Positions 53,599 through 62,115 of a DNA stretch of 64,000 nucleotides are shown in pieces (position 1 is the first letter of the stretch; each line of letters opens with the position of its first letter). The translations under genes were made by a program, and so were the position numbers. The stretch lies in assembly GCF_004114535.1 (NCBI RefSeq), contig NZ_LBJC01000024.1, positions 186,001-250,000 of the forward strand, written 5' to 3'. The DNA is from Bradyrhizobium nanningense (GTDB lineage Bacteria > Pseudomonadota > Alphaproteobacteria > Rhizobiales > Xanthobacteraceae). The notes under the pieces are model-generated. The model worked only from the letters and a program-made list of their open reading frames with translations, did no database searches and was not told the DNA's origin.

Positions 53599-54027
53599 TT
53601 AGCCTTCACCGATATGCCCCCGATATTGCGGCAGATGGTCTGTAATTTCGTGCCAGGGCGCCTTCGAGGCTGTGAAAATATGGGCGCTCGGCCGGATCGA
53701 AGGGGCATCGACCAGGACTCCCATGGCGACATGGACCCATTGTCCGTCGCGCACCCGGGAATAAAGCAGCGACCCGCATCGCCCACAATGGACGTCATGG
53801 GTGGTGTCGTCGCCAAATATGAGCCGCTGGTCGTCACCCCTCACGATGCGGAGCTTGTCCTGCGGGATGCCGGCGAACGGCTTGAAGGCCGAGCCGGTGG
53901 TCCGGCGGCAATTCGAACAGTGGCAGTTCATCGCATAGGAAAATTCGTCGGCCACCTCAAACCGGACGGCGCGGCAGCAGCATTCGCCGATCAGGATACG
54001 AGCGTTCGAATTTTCTGATCCGGTCAT
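53599..54027 (-). CDS. GFA/CENP-V family zinc protein
   Basis: A 142-residue protein with the glutathione-dependent formaldehyde-activating (GFA) fold: G-E-C-C-C-R-A-V-R-F near the start, C-H-C-S-N-C-R-R-T-T-G-S-A-F in the centre, and H-C-G-R-C-G-S-L-L. These cysteines bind two zinc ions. Members act as S-hydroxymethylglutathione-related enzymes or are uncharacterised. ATG 54027 is used (CAGGG upstream); the longer frame has no support. It is divergent from the SnoaL-like gene. Confidence 0.85.
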   Translation of the reverse strand: MTGSENSNARILIGECCCRAVRFEVADEFSYAMNCHCSNCRRTTGSAFKPFAGIPQDKLRIVRGDDQRLIFGDDTTHDVHCGRCGSLLYSRVRDGQWVHVAMGVLVDAPSIRPSAHIFTASKAPWHEITDHLPQYRGHIGEG

Positions 54028-54119
54028 GGCAAGCCCTGGCGCAAATGGCTGACACACCCATAGCGCATTTTGATGCGTAAGGCTAAGTTCGCCCCAAGCA
54101 TCATGCAAAAGGATGACTC

Positions 54120-54494
54120 ATGAGCCAGAACCGTTCGAGCGTCGAAGCCGTCGTGCAATCCTATTTCGATGGTCTTTACGAGGGCGATGCCGAAAAGCTC
54201 GGCGCCATCTTCCATCCGTCCGCCGATTTGCGCTGGGTCGAGAAGGGCGAACTGCAGGTGCTGACCGTGCCCGACTGGCTCGACCGCGTGCGCAAGCGCC
54301 CCTCCGCCAAGGCCGAAGGCAAGCCGCGTGAGGATTTTGTCGTCACCATCGACCGCTCGGACGACAAGACCGCCTTCATCAAGGTCCGGTGCCAATTGCC
54401 GCCGCGCTATTTCACCGACTATCTGGTGGCGATGAAGCTCGCCGACGGCTGGCAGATCGTGTCGAAGTCGTACCGATATGACCTCAGGGAGTGA
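54120..54494 (+). CDS. SnoaL/NTF2-like protein (putative lumazine-binding type)
   Basis: A 124-residue single-domain protein with the NTF2-like cone fold: V-Q-S-Y-F-D-G-L-Y-E-G-D-A at the start, I-F-H-P-S-A-D-L after it, and D-G-W-Q-I-V-S-K-S-Y at the end. The F-Y-G/Y-F-D pattern and length fit the Lumazine_bd_2/DUF4440 group. AAAGGATG stands just before the ATG. No catalytic function can be assigned; similar proteins bind small hydrophobic ligands. Confidence 0.8.
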   Translation: MSQNRSSVEAVVQSYFDGLYEGDAEKLGAIFHPSADLRWVEKGELQVLTVPDWLDRVRKRPSAKAEGKPREDFVVTIDRSDDKTAFIKVRCQLPPRYFTDYLVAMKLADGWQIVSKSYRYDLRE

Positions 54495-54545
54495 GCGGCT
54501 GCTCGAAGTTCGCCCAATATCTGCCGCGCTCGATATCCATGCTCC

Positions 54546-54660
54546 ATCATTGCGAGCGTAAGTCTCTCGGCTCGTCCATTGCGAGGAGCTTTTGCGACGA
54601 AGCAATCCAGAACCCCTTCACGGAGAGACTCTGGATTGCTTCGCTGCGCTCGCAATGACG
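54546..54660. repeat. Dispersed palindromic repeat, family B, copy 4 (with a partial second left arm)
   Basis: A partial arm CATTGCGAGCG at 54548 is followed by the full arm CATTGCGAGGAG at 54577, then GCAATCCAGA / TCTGGATTGC and the right arm CGCTCGCAATGACG. The duplicated left arm suggests two insertions or a slippage event. It lies between the SnoaL-like and beta-lactamase genes. Confidence 0.85.
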
Positions 54661-54713
54661 ATGCGGATGAAGCGCACGCTCCATTTTGCGCCTCAACCTG
54701 CCTGAAAATCCTC

Positions 54714-55571
54714 ATGCCTCTTGATCGCCGCTCCCTGCTCGCCTCGCTCTGCTGGATGGTCGCGTCTCCCGCGCTTGCCGTGGAGGCGCCGCCCGAGTTC
54801 GAATCTTACGAACGCGAGAGCGGTGGGCGGATCGGGGTCTATGCGGAGAACCTTGCAACCGGCAAGAAGCTTGCCTGGCGCGCCGACGAGCGCTTCGTGA
54901 TGTGCTCGACCTTCAAGGCCTCGCTCGCGGCCTGCGTGTTGGCACGGATCGATCGCGGCGAGGAGCAGCCCACCGCCATGATCCCGTACGGCAAGGACGA
55001 TTTGCTGGAATATGCGCCGGCCGCCAAGCAGAATCTCGCGGCGGGCACGATGTCCGTCACCGAGATGTGCAAGGCGATCGTCGAGCTCAGCGACAATACC
55101 TGCGCCAATCTGCTGCTGGCACGGATCGGCGGGCCGGCTGCCCTCACGACATTCTGGCGGTCGATTGGCGATAGCGCCTCGCGGCTCGATCATAATGAGC
55201 CCGAGCTCAACCGCTCACCGCCCGGCAATCCCCAGGACACCACGACGCCAATGGCGATGGCGGGTAATTTGCGGCGCCTGGTCGTGGGCGAAGCCCTGTC
55301 GCCGGCCTCGCGTGCCCTTCTCAGGGATTGGATGGAGAACTGCAAGACCGGCGCGAACCGGCTGCGCGGCGGCCTCCCCGCAAGCTGGACCATCGGCGAC
55401 AAGACCGGCAACAACGGCAAGGACGCCTCGGGCGATATCGCGGTCGTCTGGCCCAAGCCCGAGACGCCGATCCTGATCGCGGCCTATACCCAGGGCGGCA
55501 CGCCGAAGCCGGCGCAGATCGAGGCGGCGTTTGCGCGCATCGGCCGCATGGCGGCTGAGCGCCTCGCCTGA
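54714..55571 (+). CDS. bla: Class A beta-lactamase
   Basis: A 285-residue serine beta-lactamase. The leader L-D-R-R-S-L-L-A-S-L looks like a twin-arginine signal with a cleavage site near A-L-A-V (about 25). All class A motifs are present: S70-T-F-K in M-C-S-T-F-K, S130-D-N, E166 in E-P-E-L-N, and K234-T-G. C69 is present, but the position after K-T-G has N-N and not the T-C of KPC/SME enzymes, so the carbapenemase disulfide is missing. ATG 54714 is used; the upstream frame crosses a palindromic repeat. No LysR-type ampR gene is adjacent. Spectrum cannot be predicted. Confidence 0.93.
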   Translation: MPLDRRSLLASLCWMVASPALAVEAPPEFESYERESGGRIGVYAENLATGKKLAWRADERFVMCSTFKASLAACVLARIDRGEEQPTAMIPYGKDDLLEYAPAAKQNLAAGTMSVTEMCKAIVELSDNTCANLLLARIGGPAALTTFWRSIGDSASRLDHNEPELNRSPPGNPQDTTTPMAMAGNLRRLVVGEALSPASRALLRDWMENCKTGANRLRGGLPASWTIGDKTGNNGKDASGDIAVVWPKPETPILIAAYTQGGTPKPAQIEAAFARIGRMAAERLA

Positions 55572-55620
55572 ACCCGGCCGCATTGACGTTGCGGCCGCTT
55601 CCGGGTCAAGACAGACCATC

Positions 55621-57228
55621 ATGGAAGCGAAGTTTCAAACCTTTCTCATCCTGCTCGCCGTACTGGCAGGCGTGGCGCTGGCCGCACGCCGCTTCAACAT
55701 CGCCCCTGCCATCCTGCTGATGCTGGCCGGCGTCGGCCTCGCCTTCGTGCCGGGCATGCCCCCGGTGGAATTGCCGCCGGAACTGGTGCTGCTGATGGTG
55801 CTGCCGCCGCTGATCTACTCGGCGAGCGTCGCCATGAGCTGGCGCGAGTTCAGGAACAATTTGCGCCCGATCGTGCTGCTTGCGGTCGGCGCGGTGATCT
55901 TCACCGCAGCGATGGTGGCGGCCGCCACGCATTACCTGATCGGCCTACCCTGGACCATCGGATTCCTGCTTGGGGCCATCGTCGCGCCGCCCGACGTGGT
56001 GGCGCCGCTCGCGATCGCGCGCCGGCTCAACATGCCGCGCCGCCTCCTGGTGATCCTCGAAGGCGAAGGGCTCGCCAATGACGCCACCGCGCTGATCCTC
56101 TACCGCTTTGCGCTGGCCGCCATCATGGTCGGGCATTTCTCGCTGCCGCTCGCGGCCGGCGAGTTCCTCCTCATTGTCGCCAGCGAGATCGCGTTCGGCA
56201 TCGGCGTCGGTTGGCTCTCCCTTCGCTTCCGCAAATGGTCCGGGGATCCGCAGGTCGAGCTGACGCTGTCGCTGATCACGCCCTACGTGTCCTACTGGCT
56301 GCCCGAGCATCTCGGCGGCTCCGGGGTGATCGCGACCGTCGCCTGCGGCCTCTATGTGAGCTGGAACGGCCCGTTGCTGATCTCGTCGGCGACACGCCTG
56401 CAAGGCATCTTCTTCTGGGACCTCGTGATCTACCTGATCGAAGGTGTGCTGTTCCTGCTCACCGGCTTCCAGATGCGCGCGCTCTACGAGAAATCGAAGG
56501 CGTTCCCGCTCGACGACATCCTGATCGCGACCGCCGTGGTGCTGGTGATCGTCGTGATCGCGCGTTTCGCCTGGCTCTATCCCGCGACCTATCTGCCGCG
56601 AATGATGAGCAAGTCGCTGCGCCAGCGCGATCCGTCGCCGCCCTGGCAATGGCCGTTCGCGCTCGCCTTCACCGGCGTGCGCGGCGCGGTGTCGCTCGCG
56701 GCCGCGCTGGCGCTGCCGTTCACGCTGCCGGACGGCGAAGCCTTTCCGTATCGCGACCTGATCCTGTTCGTAGCCTTCGGCGTTATCTTCGTCACGCTGA
56801 TCGGCGTCGGCCTTACGCTGCCGCCGGTGGTGCGCTGGCTCGGTGTCGCTCAGGCCGGCCGCAACGAGCACATCGCCGAGCACGAGGCCGAGATCGCCGC
56901 CCGCCGCCAGGCGCTCGACGCCGCGCTGAAGTCGCTCGATGCAATGACCGCGGAACAGGAAGTCTCTGACGAGGTGATGCGGCTGCTGCGCGCCCGCCAC
57001 GAGATCCGTGTCAACCAGCTGCCGGATTCACTCGATCCCACTCACCACGACGTCTCCGCTGCAGGTACCGCGCTGACCCGCGACCTGATCGCCGCCGAAC
57101 GCAAGTTCATTCACAACCTGCTGCGCGACGGCCAGATCACCGACGAGACACGGCGCCGGATCGAGCGCGATCTCGATCTGGAGGAGGCGAGCCTGGCGAA
57201 CCGGGAGTATCGGAGCGTGCCGCTGTAG
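55621..57228 (+). CDS. Na+/H+ antiporter (CPA1 family)
   Basis: A 535-residue antiporter with about twelve membrane helices in the first 410 residues and a cytosolic, charged, helical C-terminal region (about 415-535). Conserved ion-site motifs are A-P-P-D-V-V-A-P-L-A (the P-x-D-P-V-A equivalent) and E-G-E-G-L-A-N-D-A-T-A-L-I (the N-D of CPA1 exchangers). R-G-A-V-S-L-A-A-A-L-A-L-P is also typical. It should exchange sodium or potassium for protons. ATG 55621 is chosen by the natural N-terminus. Confidence 0.92.
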   Translation: MEAKFQTFLILLAVLAGVALAARRFNIAPAILLMLAGVGLAFVPGMPPVELPPELVLLMVLPPLIYSASVAMSWREFRNNLRPIVLLAVGAVIFTAAMVAAATHYLIGLPWTIGFLLGAIVAPPDVVAPLAIARRLNMPRRLLVILEGEGLANDATALILYRFALAAIMVGHFSLPLAAGEFLLIVASEIAFGIGVGWLSLRFRKWSGDPQVELTLSLITPYVSYWLPEHLGGSGVIATVACGLYVSWNGPLLISSATRLQGIFFWDLVIYLIEGVLFLLTGFQMRALYEKSKAFPLDDILIATAVVLVIVVIARFAWLYPATYLPRMMSKSLRQRDPSPPWQWPFALAFTGVRGAVSLAAALALPFTLPDGEAFPYRDLILFVAFGVIFVTLIGVGLTLPPVVRWLGVAQAGRNEHIAEHEAEIAARRQALDAALKSLDAMTAEQEVSDEVMRLLRARHEIRVNQLPDSLDPTHHDVSAAGTALTRDLIAAERKFIHNLLRDGQITDETRRRIERDLDLEEASLANREYRSVPL

Positions 57229-57233
57229 GGCGT

Positions 57234-57320
57234 CGTCATTGCGAGGAGCCCTTGCGACGAAGCAATCCAGACTGCCGCTGCGGAAAGATTCTGGATTGCT
57301 TCGCTGCGCTCGCAATGACG
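57234..57320. repeat. Dispersed palindromic repeat, family B, copy 5
   Basis: CGTCATTGCGAGGAGCCC at left, GCTGCGCTCGCAATGACG at right, with GCAATCCAGA / TCTGGATTGC inside. It lies between the convergent antiporter and amidase genes. Confidence 0.9.
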
Positions 57321-57342
57321 GCTGTGGAGACAGCGAAGCAGC

Positions 57343-58155
57343 CTACCTCCTCGCGCAGAACTCCCCTATTGCCGCCGCTACGGCTCCGGCGACCGTCTCC
57401 TGCCTCTCCGGCGAGTTCATTGTCATTTCCTCGTCGCGGTTGATGATGGAGCCGGCTTCGAGCAGCACAGCCGCACTGCTTGTCCGCGAGAGAACGACGA
57501 GCCCGTCATAGCGGTAGACGCCGACATCCTTGTCGAGCAGTTGGCGCCGATAACGACCCATCAGCGGCAGGGTGTATTGGCTGGCATAGTGCAGGCCCTG
57601 CTCCTTCAATTGCCTGCCGATCATCCGGGCCAGCATCAGGCTGGCGGCGAAATGCGGGTTCTGCTGCGACACGAACAGCGAGTGGCCCGAAAAGCGATCG
57701 CTGAAATAGCTCTTCGCGCCGTCGAACTCCCAGGTCTCCAGCAATTTGTCCGGCACCGAATCATGATGGATCGACAGGAAGAGATCGGCCCGGCCGTCAT
57801 TGGCGGCACTGACCCGCTTGAACAGGCTCGGCCGCGCCTTGCCGTCCGTGACGAGCAGGCGGGTTGCCGCAAAGCCTTCGGACTTGAGCTTCGCCGTAAT
57901 GAGTTTTGCGAGAACGAAATTGAAGCCGAACTCCGGATCATTGCGCGCGCTGAGCGCGCCGTAGGAGTCCGGGGTGTGCCCGACATCCACCACGATCCGG
58001 AATCTCGGCGCCTCGCATTTGGCTGGTGGGGGCGAAGGCTTAGGTCTCGCTTTCGCAACCTTCGGAGCCGGGGCGGCACGACCGGCGTCGATCGGCGGAA
58101 GCAACAGTGCAACCAGCGACCCGAGGAGAATTGCAACGATGCGCCCTAGCAACAA
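57343..58155 (-). CDS. N-acetylmuramoyl-L-alanine amidase (Amidase_3)
   Basis: A 270-residue secreted amidase. An N-terminal signal/anchor (about 5-25, ending near D-A-G-R-A-A) and a proline/lysine-rich linker precede the catalytic domain. Zinc ligands: H in V-D-V-G-H-T, E in D-P-E-F-G-F-N, H in S-I-H-H-D-S; the catalytic glutamate is in L-L-E-A-G-S-I. It cleaves the peptide from the glycan in peptidoglycan. Start: TTG 58155, with GGAG six bases upstream, three bases after the Rieske gene stop, so it is coupled to that gene despite the unrelated function. Confidence 0.88.
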   Translation of the reverse strand: MLLGRIVAILLGSLVALLLPPIDAGRAAPAPKVAKARPKPSPPPAKCEAPRFRIVVDVGHTPDSYGALSARNDPEFGFNFVLAKLITAKLKSEGFAATRLLVTDGKARPSLFKRVSAANDGRADLFLSIHHDSVPDKLLETWEFDGAKSYFSDRFSGHSLFVSQQNPHFAASLMLARMIGRQLKEQGLHYASQYTLPLMGRYRRQLLDKDVGVYRYDGLVVLSRTSSAAVLLEAGSIINRDEEMTMNSPERQETVAGAVAAAIGEFCARR

Positions 58156-58158
58156 GTT

Positions 58159-59496
58159 CTACTCCGCTGCCGCGATCCTGGGACGACCGACGAAGCCCGC
58201 GACGTCGCCAAAACGCTCCAGCATCACGGCGGGCAGATCCTTGGACTTGCTGGTCACGCAGGCACCAGAGCGCACCGCGTAGCGATCCTGGTGCGCCGCC
58301 TGCGGCGGCGGCTCGCCCTGCTGGAGCGCGCGCGCCAGATCCATCACGACCTTCCGGAAATGCATGATGCCGAGATCGGTCGGCCCGAGATGCTCGCGGG
58401 TGCGGTCGGCGATCGGCCCCTGGCTGTCCTGTACGGCGGCGTCCTGCTCGGAGACGCCCTTGATGCCAGTGTAGCTTCGGGTCTTCTGGAGCTTGCGGTC
58501 GATCATGTAGTCGTTGCCCTTGTGGCGCAGCGGCACGTAATTGTCGTCGACCTCCGCGATCACGCCGTTGCCGCGGTCATAGGCGTCGCGCTCTCCTTGC
58601 GTCAGCGGCCGCTCCGGATTCCAGGCATAGGTATAGATCCAGCAATTGGTGTCGGTAACCGGCACGAAGGTCTGCCCGAAGATGTTCTCGCCAGGCATCG
58701 CGCTCGGCGCATAAGCGTGGAACGGCATCAGGAACTGCGCGATGCGCCAATAGATGTTGTCGCCGCCGGTCAGCCGGCCGCCCGCGATGGTCAACCCCGC
58801 CTCGTGCGGGCTGATCTTGATCACCGGACGCGGGTCTTCCGCGATCCAGCGCATGTGATCGCTCGACATCCGCGCGATCGGATTCACAAAATGCTTCTTG
58901 ATGTCCAGGATCTCGTTCTCCTCCTTGTCGAAGGAGAGATGGGCAAAGGTGAAATGCGCGGTGTCGATGGAGCCTTCCAACGCCTGCACCCAGTTGCAGT
59001 CCTGCCATTTCTTGCTGACATAGCGATGCGAGGGCGGCAGCAGCGCCATTTCGAGGTCGGGCAGCTCGGGCATGGCCTCAAGCGGACCCATATAGGCCCA
59101 GATCATCTCGCCCCATTCGCGCACCGGATAGGACTTGATGCGGATCAGGTCTTTTGCGTTGAGATCGGGATAAGAGGTCGGCATGTCGACGCAGCGTCCG
59201 TCGGTGTCGAACTTCCAGCCGTGATAGACACAGCGGATGCCGCATTCCTCAACGCGCCCGAGCCAGAGATTGGCGCCCCGATGCGGGCAGTATTGGTCGA
59301 TGATGCCGACCACGCCGCGGGAGTCGCGGAAGGCGAGCAGCTCTTCGCCAAGCACGACGATCTTCTTCGGCTCGCCATCGGGTTCCGGGAGTTCTTCGGA
59401 GAGCAGGACAGGGATCCAGAAGCGGCGCAACAATTCGCCCATGCCCGTTCCGGTGCCTGATTCGGTCAGGAATTTATTGTCCTCTGCGCGAAGCAT
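58159..59496 (-). CDS. Rieske non-heme iron oxygenase, alpha subunit
   Basis: A 445-residue ring-hydroxylating oxygenase of the phthalate/phenoxybenzoate type. The Rieske 2Fe-2S motif is C-P-H-R-G then C-V-Y-H-G-W-K-F (about 68-92). The mononuclear iron site is around D-T-A-H-F-T-F-A-H, with the distal acidic residue further on. No beta subunit or reductase gene is adjacent, which fits the homo-oligomeric class that borrows a reductase. ATG 59496 has GGGAGGA before it; upstream frame extension is unsupported. The substrate (aromatic acid or ether) is unknown. Confidence 0.88.
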   Translation of the reverse strand: MLRAEDNKFLTESGTGTGMGELLRRFWIPVLLSEELPEPDGEPKKIVVLGEELLAFRDSRGVVGIIDQYCPHRGANLWLGRVEECGIRCVYHGWKFDTDGRCVDMPTSYPDLNAKDLIRIKSYPVREWGEMIWAYMGPLEAMPELPDLEMALLPPSHRYVSKKWQDCNWVQALEGSIDTAHFTFAHLSFDKEENEILDIKKHFVNPIARMSSDHMRWIAEDPRPVIKISPHEAGLTIAGGRLTGGDNIYWRIAQFLMPFHAYAPSAMPGENIFGQTFVPVTDTNCWIYTYAWNPERPLTQGERDAYDRGNGVIAEVDDNYVPLRHKGNDYMIDRKLQKTRSYTGIKGVSEQDAAVQDSQGPIADRTREHLGPTDLGIMHFRKVVMDLARALQQGEPPPQAAHQDRYAVRSGACVTSKSKDLPAVMLERFGDVAGFVGRPRIAAAE

Positions 59497-59577
59497 GGAA
59501 AATCCTCCCGATTTGTTTTTGGGAAGATTGGCGCGGGAGGAGGAGGACGTCAACGTGGGAGCTGCACAGATTCTGCC

Positions 59578-59669
59578 GTAGGATGGGCAAAGGCGCTCTT
59601 GCGCCGTGCCCACCATCGTTCCGCAATCACAACCGAAGTGGTGGGCACGCTACGCTTTGCCCACCCTAC
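59578..59669. repeat. Dispersed palindromic repeat, family A, copy 5
   Basis: GTAGGATGGGCAAAGGCG at the left and CGCTTTGCCCACCCTAC at the right, with GTGCCCACCA / TGGTGGGCAC arms. It lies between the TauD-type gene and the Rieske gene on one strand. Confidence 0.9.
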
Positions 59670-59680
59670 GACGCCGGCTT

Positions 59681-60577
59681 CTAAACCGGCCGCTCCCCCT
59701 TCACCGTCACGCGGGTGCCCGAACGCGTATGCGGCCAGTAATCCCACATCGCGCGGTGCTGGGTGCAGCGATTGTCCCAGAACGCGATGGCATTCTCGGT
59801 CCAGCGGAAGCGGCATTGGAACAGCGGGTTTTCGGCGTGCTGGTAGAGATAGGCGAGCATCGCGTCGCTCTCGTCGCGGGGGATGCCATTGATGTGCCGG
59901 GTGAAGCCGCGGTTGACGTAAAGCGCTTTCTTAGCGGTGACCGGATGCGTGCGCACCACGGGATGCTCGGCGTGCGGATAACTCGGCCTGTCGGCGACGC
60001 CATAATTCGCATAGAGGCCGCGATAGATCGGCTCGCCGTCGTGCAGCGCCGTGAGCCCATCGAGATAGGCCTTCATACGGTCCGACAAAGCTTCGTAAGC
60101 CGCATACATGTTGGCGAACAGCGTGTCGCCGCCGCGCGGCGGGCATTGCTTGATGTAAAGGATCGAGCCCATCGGCGGCTCGAGATCGCAGGACACGTCG
60201 GAGTGCCAGCCCTCGCCGTTGGCCCGCGGCGAGTTCTTGTCGGCGTAGATCTTCATCAAGGCGGGATCTTCGTCCTCATGCGGCGCCGCCGGATGAAAGT
60301 GCAGCTCGCCGAACTTGCGGCCGAAGGCGAGGTGCTGCTGCGGCGTGATGTGCTGATCGCGGAAGAAGATGACAAGATTTTCCGCGAGCGCGCGGTGGAT
60401 CTCGTCCATCTGCCGGTTGGAGCGCGCTTCGCCCTCGACGAGCTTACCGAGATCGACGCCCGAGATTTCCGCGCCGATGATGGGTGTGAGCTTTTCGACC
60501 GCGATGGTCTCGTAAGGCGCACCGTCCTCGGCCGTGTGACGGTAGCGCGGGCCCTGCTTGCCGGCGAGTGAGCTCAT
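59681..60577 (-). CDS. TauD/TfdA-family 2-oxoglutarate-dependent dioxygenase
   Basis: A 298-residue Fe(II)/2-oxoglutarate oxygenase. The iron ligands are H and D in G-W-H-S-D-V-S and the distal H in C-T-Q-H-R-A; the 2-oxoglutarate arginine is in R-S-G-T-R-V-T-V. The start region I-I-G-A-E-I-S-G-V-D-L and N-L-V-I-F-F-R-D are typical of taurine and 2,4-D dioxygenases. ATG 60577 has GGGAG upstream. The substrate is unknown; the Rieske gene lies downstream on the same strand, so both may serve one oxidative pathway. Confidence 0.9.
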   Translation of the reverse strand: MSSLAGKQGPRYRHTAEDGAPYETIAVEKLTPIIGAEISGVDLGKLVEGEARSNRQMDEIHRALAENLVIFFRDQHITPQQHLAFGRKFGELHFHPAAPHEDEDPALMKIYADKNSPRANGEGWHSDVSCDLEPPMGSILYIKQCPPRGGDTLFANMYAAYEALSDRMKAYLDGLTALHDGEPIYRGLYANYGVADRPSYPHAEHPVVRTHPVTAKKALYVNRGFTRHINGIPRDESDAMLAYLYQHAENPLFQCRFRWTENAIAFWDNRCTQHRAMWDYWPHTRSGTRVTVKGERPV

Positions 60578-60648
60578 GGCGTGTCTCCCGATCATTTTGA
60601 TTGGGGACATGGTAGCGCACGCGTGTGGATGTGCAATCTGCACCGCAA

Positions 60649-60797
60649 ACTCCCCTGTCGTCCCGGGCAAGCGTAAGCGCAGATCCGGGATCCATAACCA
60701 CAGGGAGAGGTTTGACGCGAGATTGGTAACTCCGAGTCTTCGCCAAACCACTCCCTGTGGTTATGGGTCCCTGCGTTCGCAGGGACGACAGCGGAGT
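60649..60797. repeat. Dispersed palindromic repeat, family C, copy 2
   Basis: ACTCCCCTGTCGTCCC / GGGACGACAGCGGAGT outer arms and CCATAACCACAGGGAG / CTCCCTGTGGTTATGG inner arms. It is the best-preserved family C copy, between ispG and the TauD-type gene. Confidence 0.9.
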
Positions 60798-60819
60798 GTG
60801 GCGCGCGAACGGAGTGAAA

Positions 60820-62103
60820 CTACTCCGCCGCCGTCACCGGCACCTTGGCGCCCTGGCCGTAGCGCTGCTCGATATAATCGATCACCAGCGCCTTGAAGTC
60901 GGCGGAGATGGTCGGGCCGCGCAGCGTGCGGAACTTCTTGCCGTCGACGAAGACAGGTGCGGCCGGCGCTTCGCCGGTGCCCGGCAGCGAGATGCCGATA
61001 TTGGCGTGCTTGGATTCGCCGGGGCCGTTGACGATGCAGCCCATTACCGCGACGTTGAGCTCCTCGACACCGGGATATTTCGTCTTCCAATTGGGCATCT
61101 CGTCGCGGATGAAATCCTGGATCGAGCGCGCCAGTTCCTGGAACGTGGTCGACGTGGTGCGGCCGCAGCCGGGGCACGCGGCAACCAGCGGCACGAAGGT
61201 GCGGAAGCCCATGGTCTGCAGCAGTTCCTGGCCGACCTGCACTTCACGCGTCCGGTCGCCACCGGGCTCCGGCGTCAGCGAGATGCGGATAGTGTCGCCG
61301 ATGCCCTGCTGCAAGAGGATGCCGAGCGCGGCCGAGGACGCCACGATGCCCTTCGAGCCCATGCCGGCTTCGGTCAGGCCGAGGTGGATGGCGTAATCGG
61401 AACGGCTGGCAAGATCCTGATAGACCGCGATCAGATCCTGCACCGCCGAGACTTTTGCGGAGAGGATGATGCGGTTCTTGGGCATGCCGAGCTCTTCGGC
61501 GCGCGCGGCCGAGAGCAGCGCGGACTGCACCATGGCCTCGCGCGTCACGGCGCGCACGTCGCGCGGATTGGCGGAGGCGGCGTTCTCGTCCATCAGCTTG
61601 GTCAAGAGCTCCTGGTCGAGCGAGCCCCAATTAGCGCCGATGCGCACCGGCTTGTTGTTCTTGTTCGCGATCTCGATGATGTCGGCGAACTGGGTGTCGC
61701 GCTTGTCCTTGAAGCCGACATTGCCGGGATTGATGCGGTACTTGGCGAGCGCTTCGGCGCAGGCCGGATAGGCCGCGAGCAGCTTGTGGCCGATATAGTG
61801 GAAGTCGCCGATCAGCGGCGTATTGATGCCGCGCTTGGCGAGACCATCGCGAATGTGCGGAACGGCGGCCGCGGCTTCCTCGCGGTCCACGGTGATGCGG
61901 ACCATTTCGGAGCCGGCGCGCGCGAGCGCTGCGACCTGGGCAATGGTACCGTCGATGTCGGCGGTATCGGTGTTGGTCATCGACTGCACGACGATCGGCG
62001 CACCGCCGCCGACGGCGACGTCGCCGACCTTGACCTGGGTGGTATGATGGCGCGGTGCGGGTCCCGCGATGTCGGAATCGATGGTGGTTTCGGGCTTGTT
62101 CAT
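60820..62103 (-). CDS. ispG: 4-hydroxy-3-methylbut-2-en-1-yl diphosphate synthase
   Basis: A 427-residue 4Fe-4S enzyme of the MEP isoprenoid pathway that reduces MEcPP to HMBPP. The TIM-barrel part has V-Q-S-M-T-N-T-D-T-A-D; the cluster ligands are C-P-G-C-G-R-T and C in G-C-I-V-N-G-P-G-E. Length fits GcpE of alphaproteobacteria. ATG 62103 is chosen over TTG nine bases upstream. Transport gene 62116-63069 ends 12 bases upstream, so both may be co-transcribed. Confidence 0.96.
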   Translation of the reverse strand: MNKPETTIDSDIAGPAPRHHTTQVKVGDVAVGGGAPIVVQSMTNTDTADIDGTIAQVAALARAGSEMVRITVDREEAAAAVPHIRDGLAKRGINTPLIGDFHYIGHKLLAAYPACAEALAKYRINPGNVGFKDKRDTQFADIIEIANKNNKPVRIGANWGSLDQELLTKLMDENAASANPRDVRAVTREAMVQSALLSAARAEELGMPKNRIILSAKVSAVQDLIAVYQDLASRSDYAIHLGLTEAGMGSKGIVASSAALGILLQQGIGDTIRISLTPEPGGDRTREVQVGQELLQTMGFRTFVPLVAACPGCGRTTSTTFQELARSIQDFIRDEMPNWKTKYPGVEELNVAVMGCIVNGPGESKHANIGISLPGTGEAPAAPVFVDGKKFRTLRGPTISADFKALVIDYIEQRYGQGAKVPVTAAE

Positions 62104-62115
62104 GAGGTCCAAATA

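Noticed and set aside
53095..54018. 307-codon plus-strand frame crossing the caspase remnant and the GFA gene
   Set aside because: It starts inside the DUF1345 gene in another frame, runs through a palindrome and then antisense to a GFA protein with clear zinc motifs.
54579..54713. Longer N-terminus for the beta-lactamase
   Set aside because: The added codons lie in a family B palindrome and would hide the Tat-like leader; ATG 54714 gives a normal protein.
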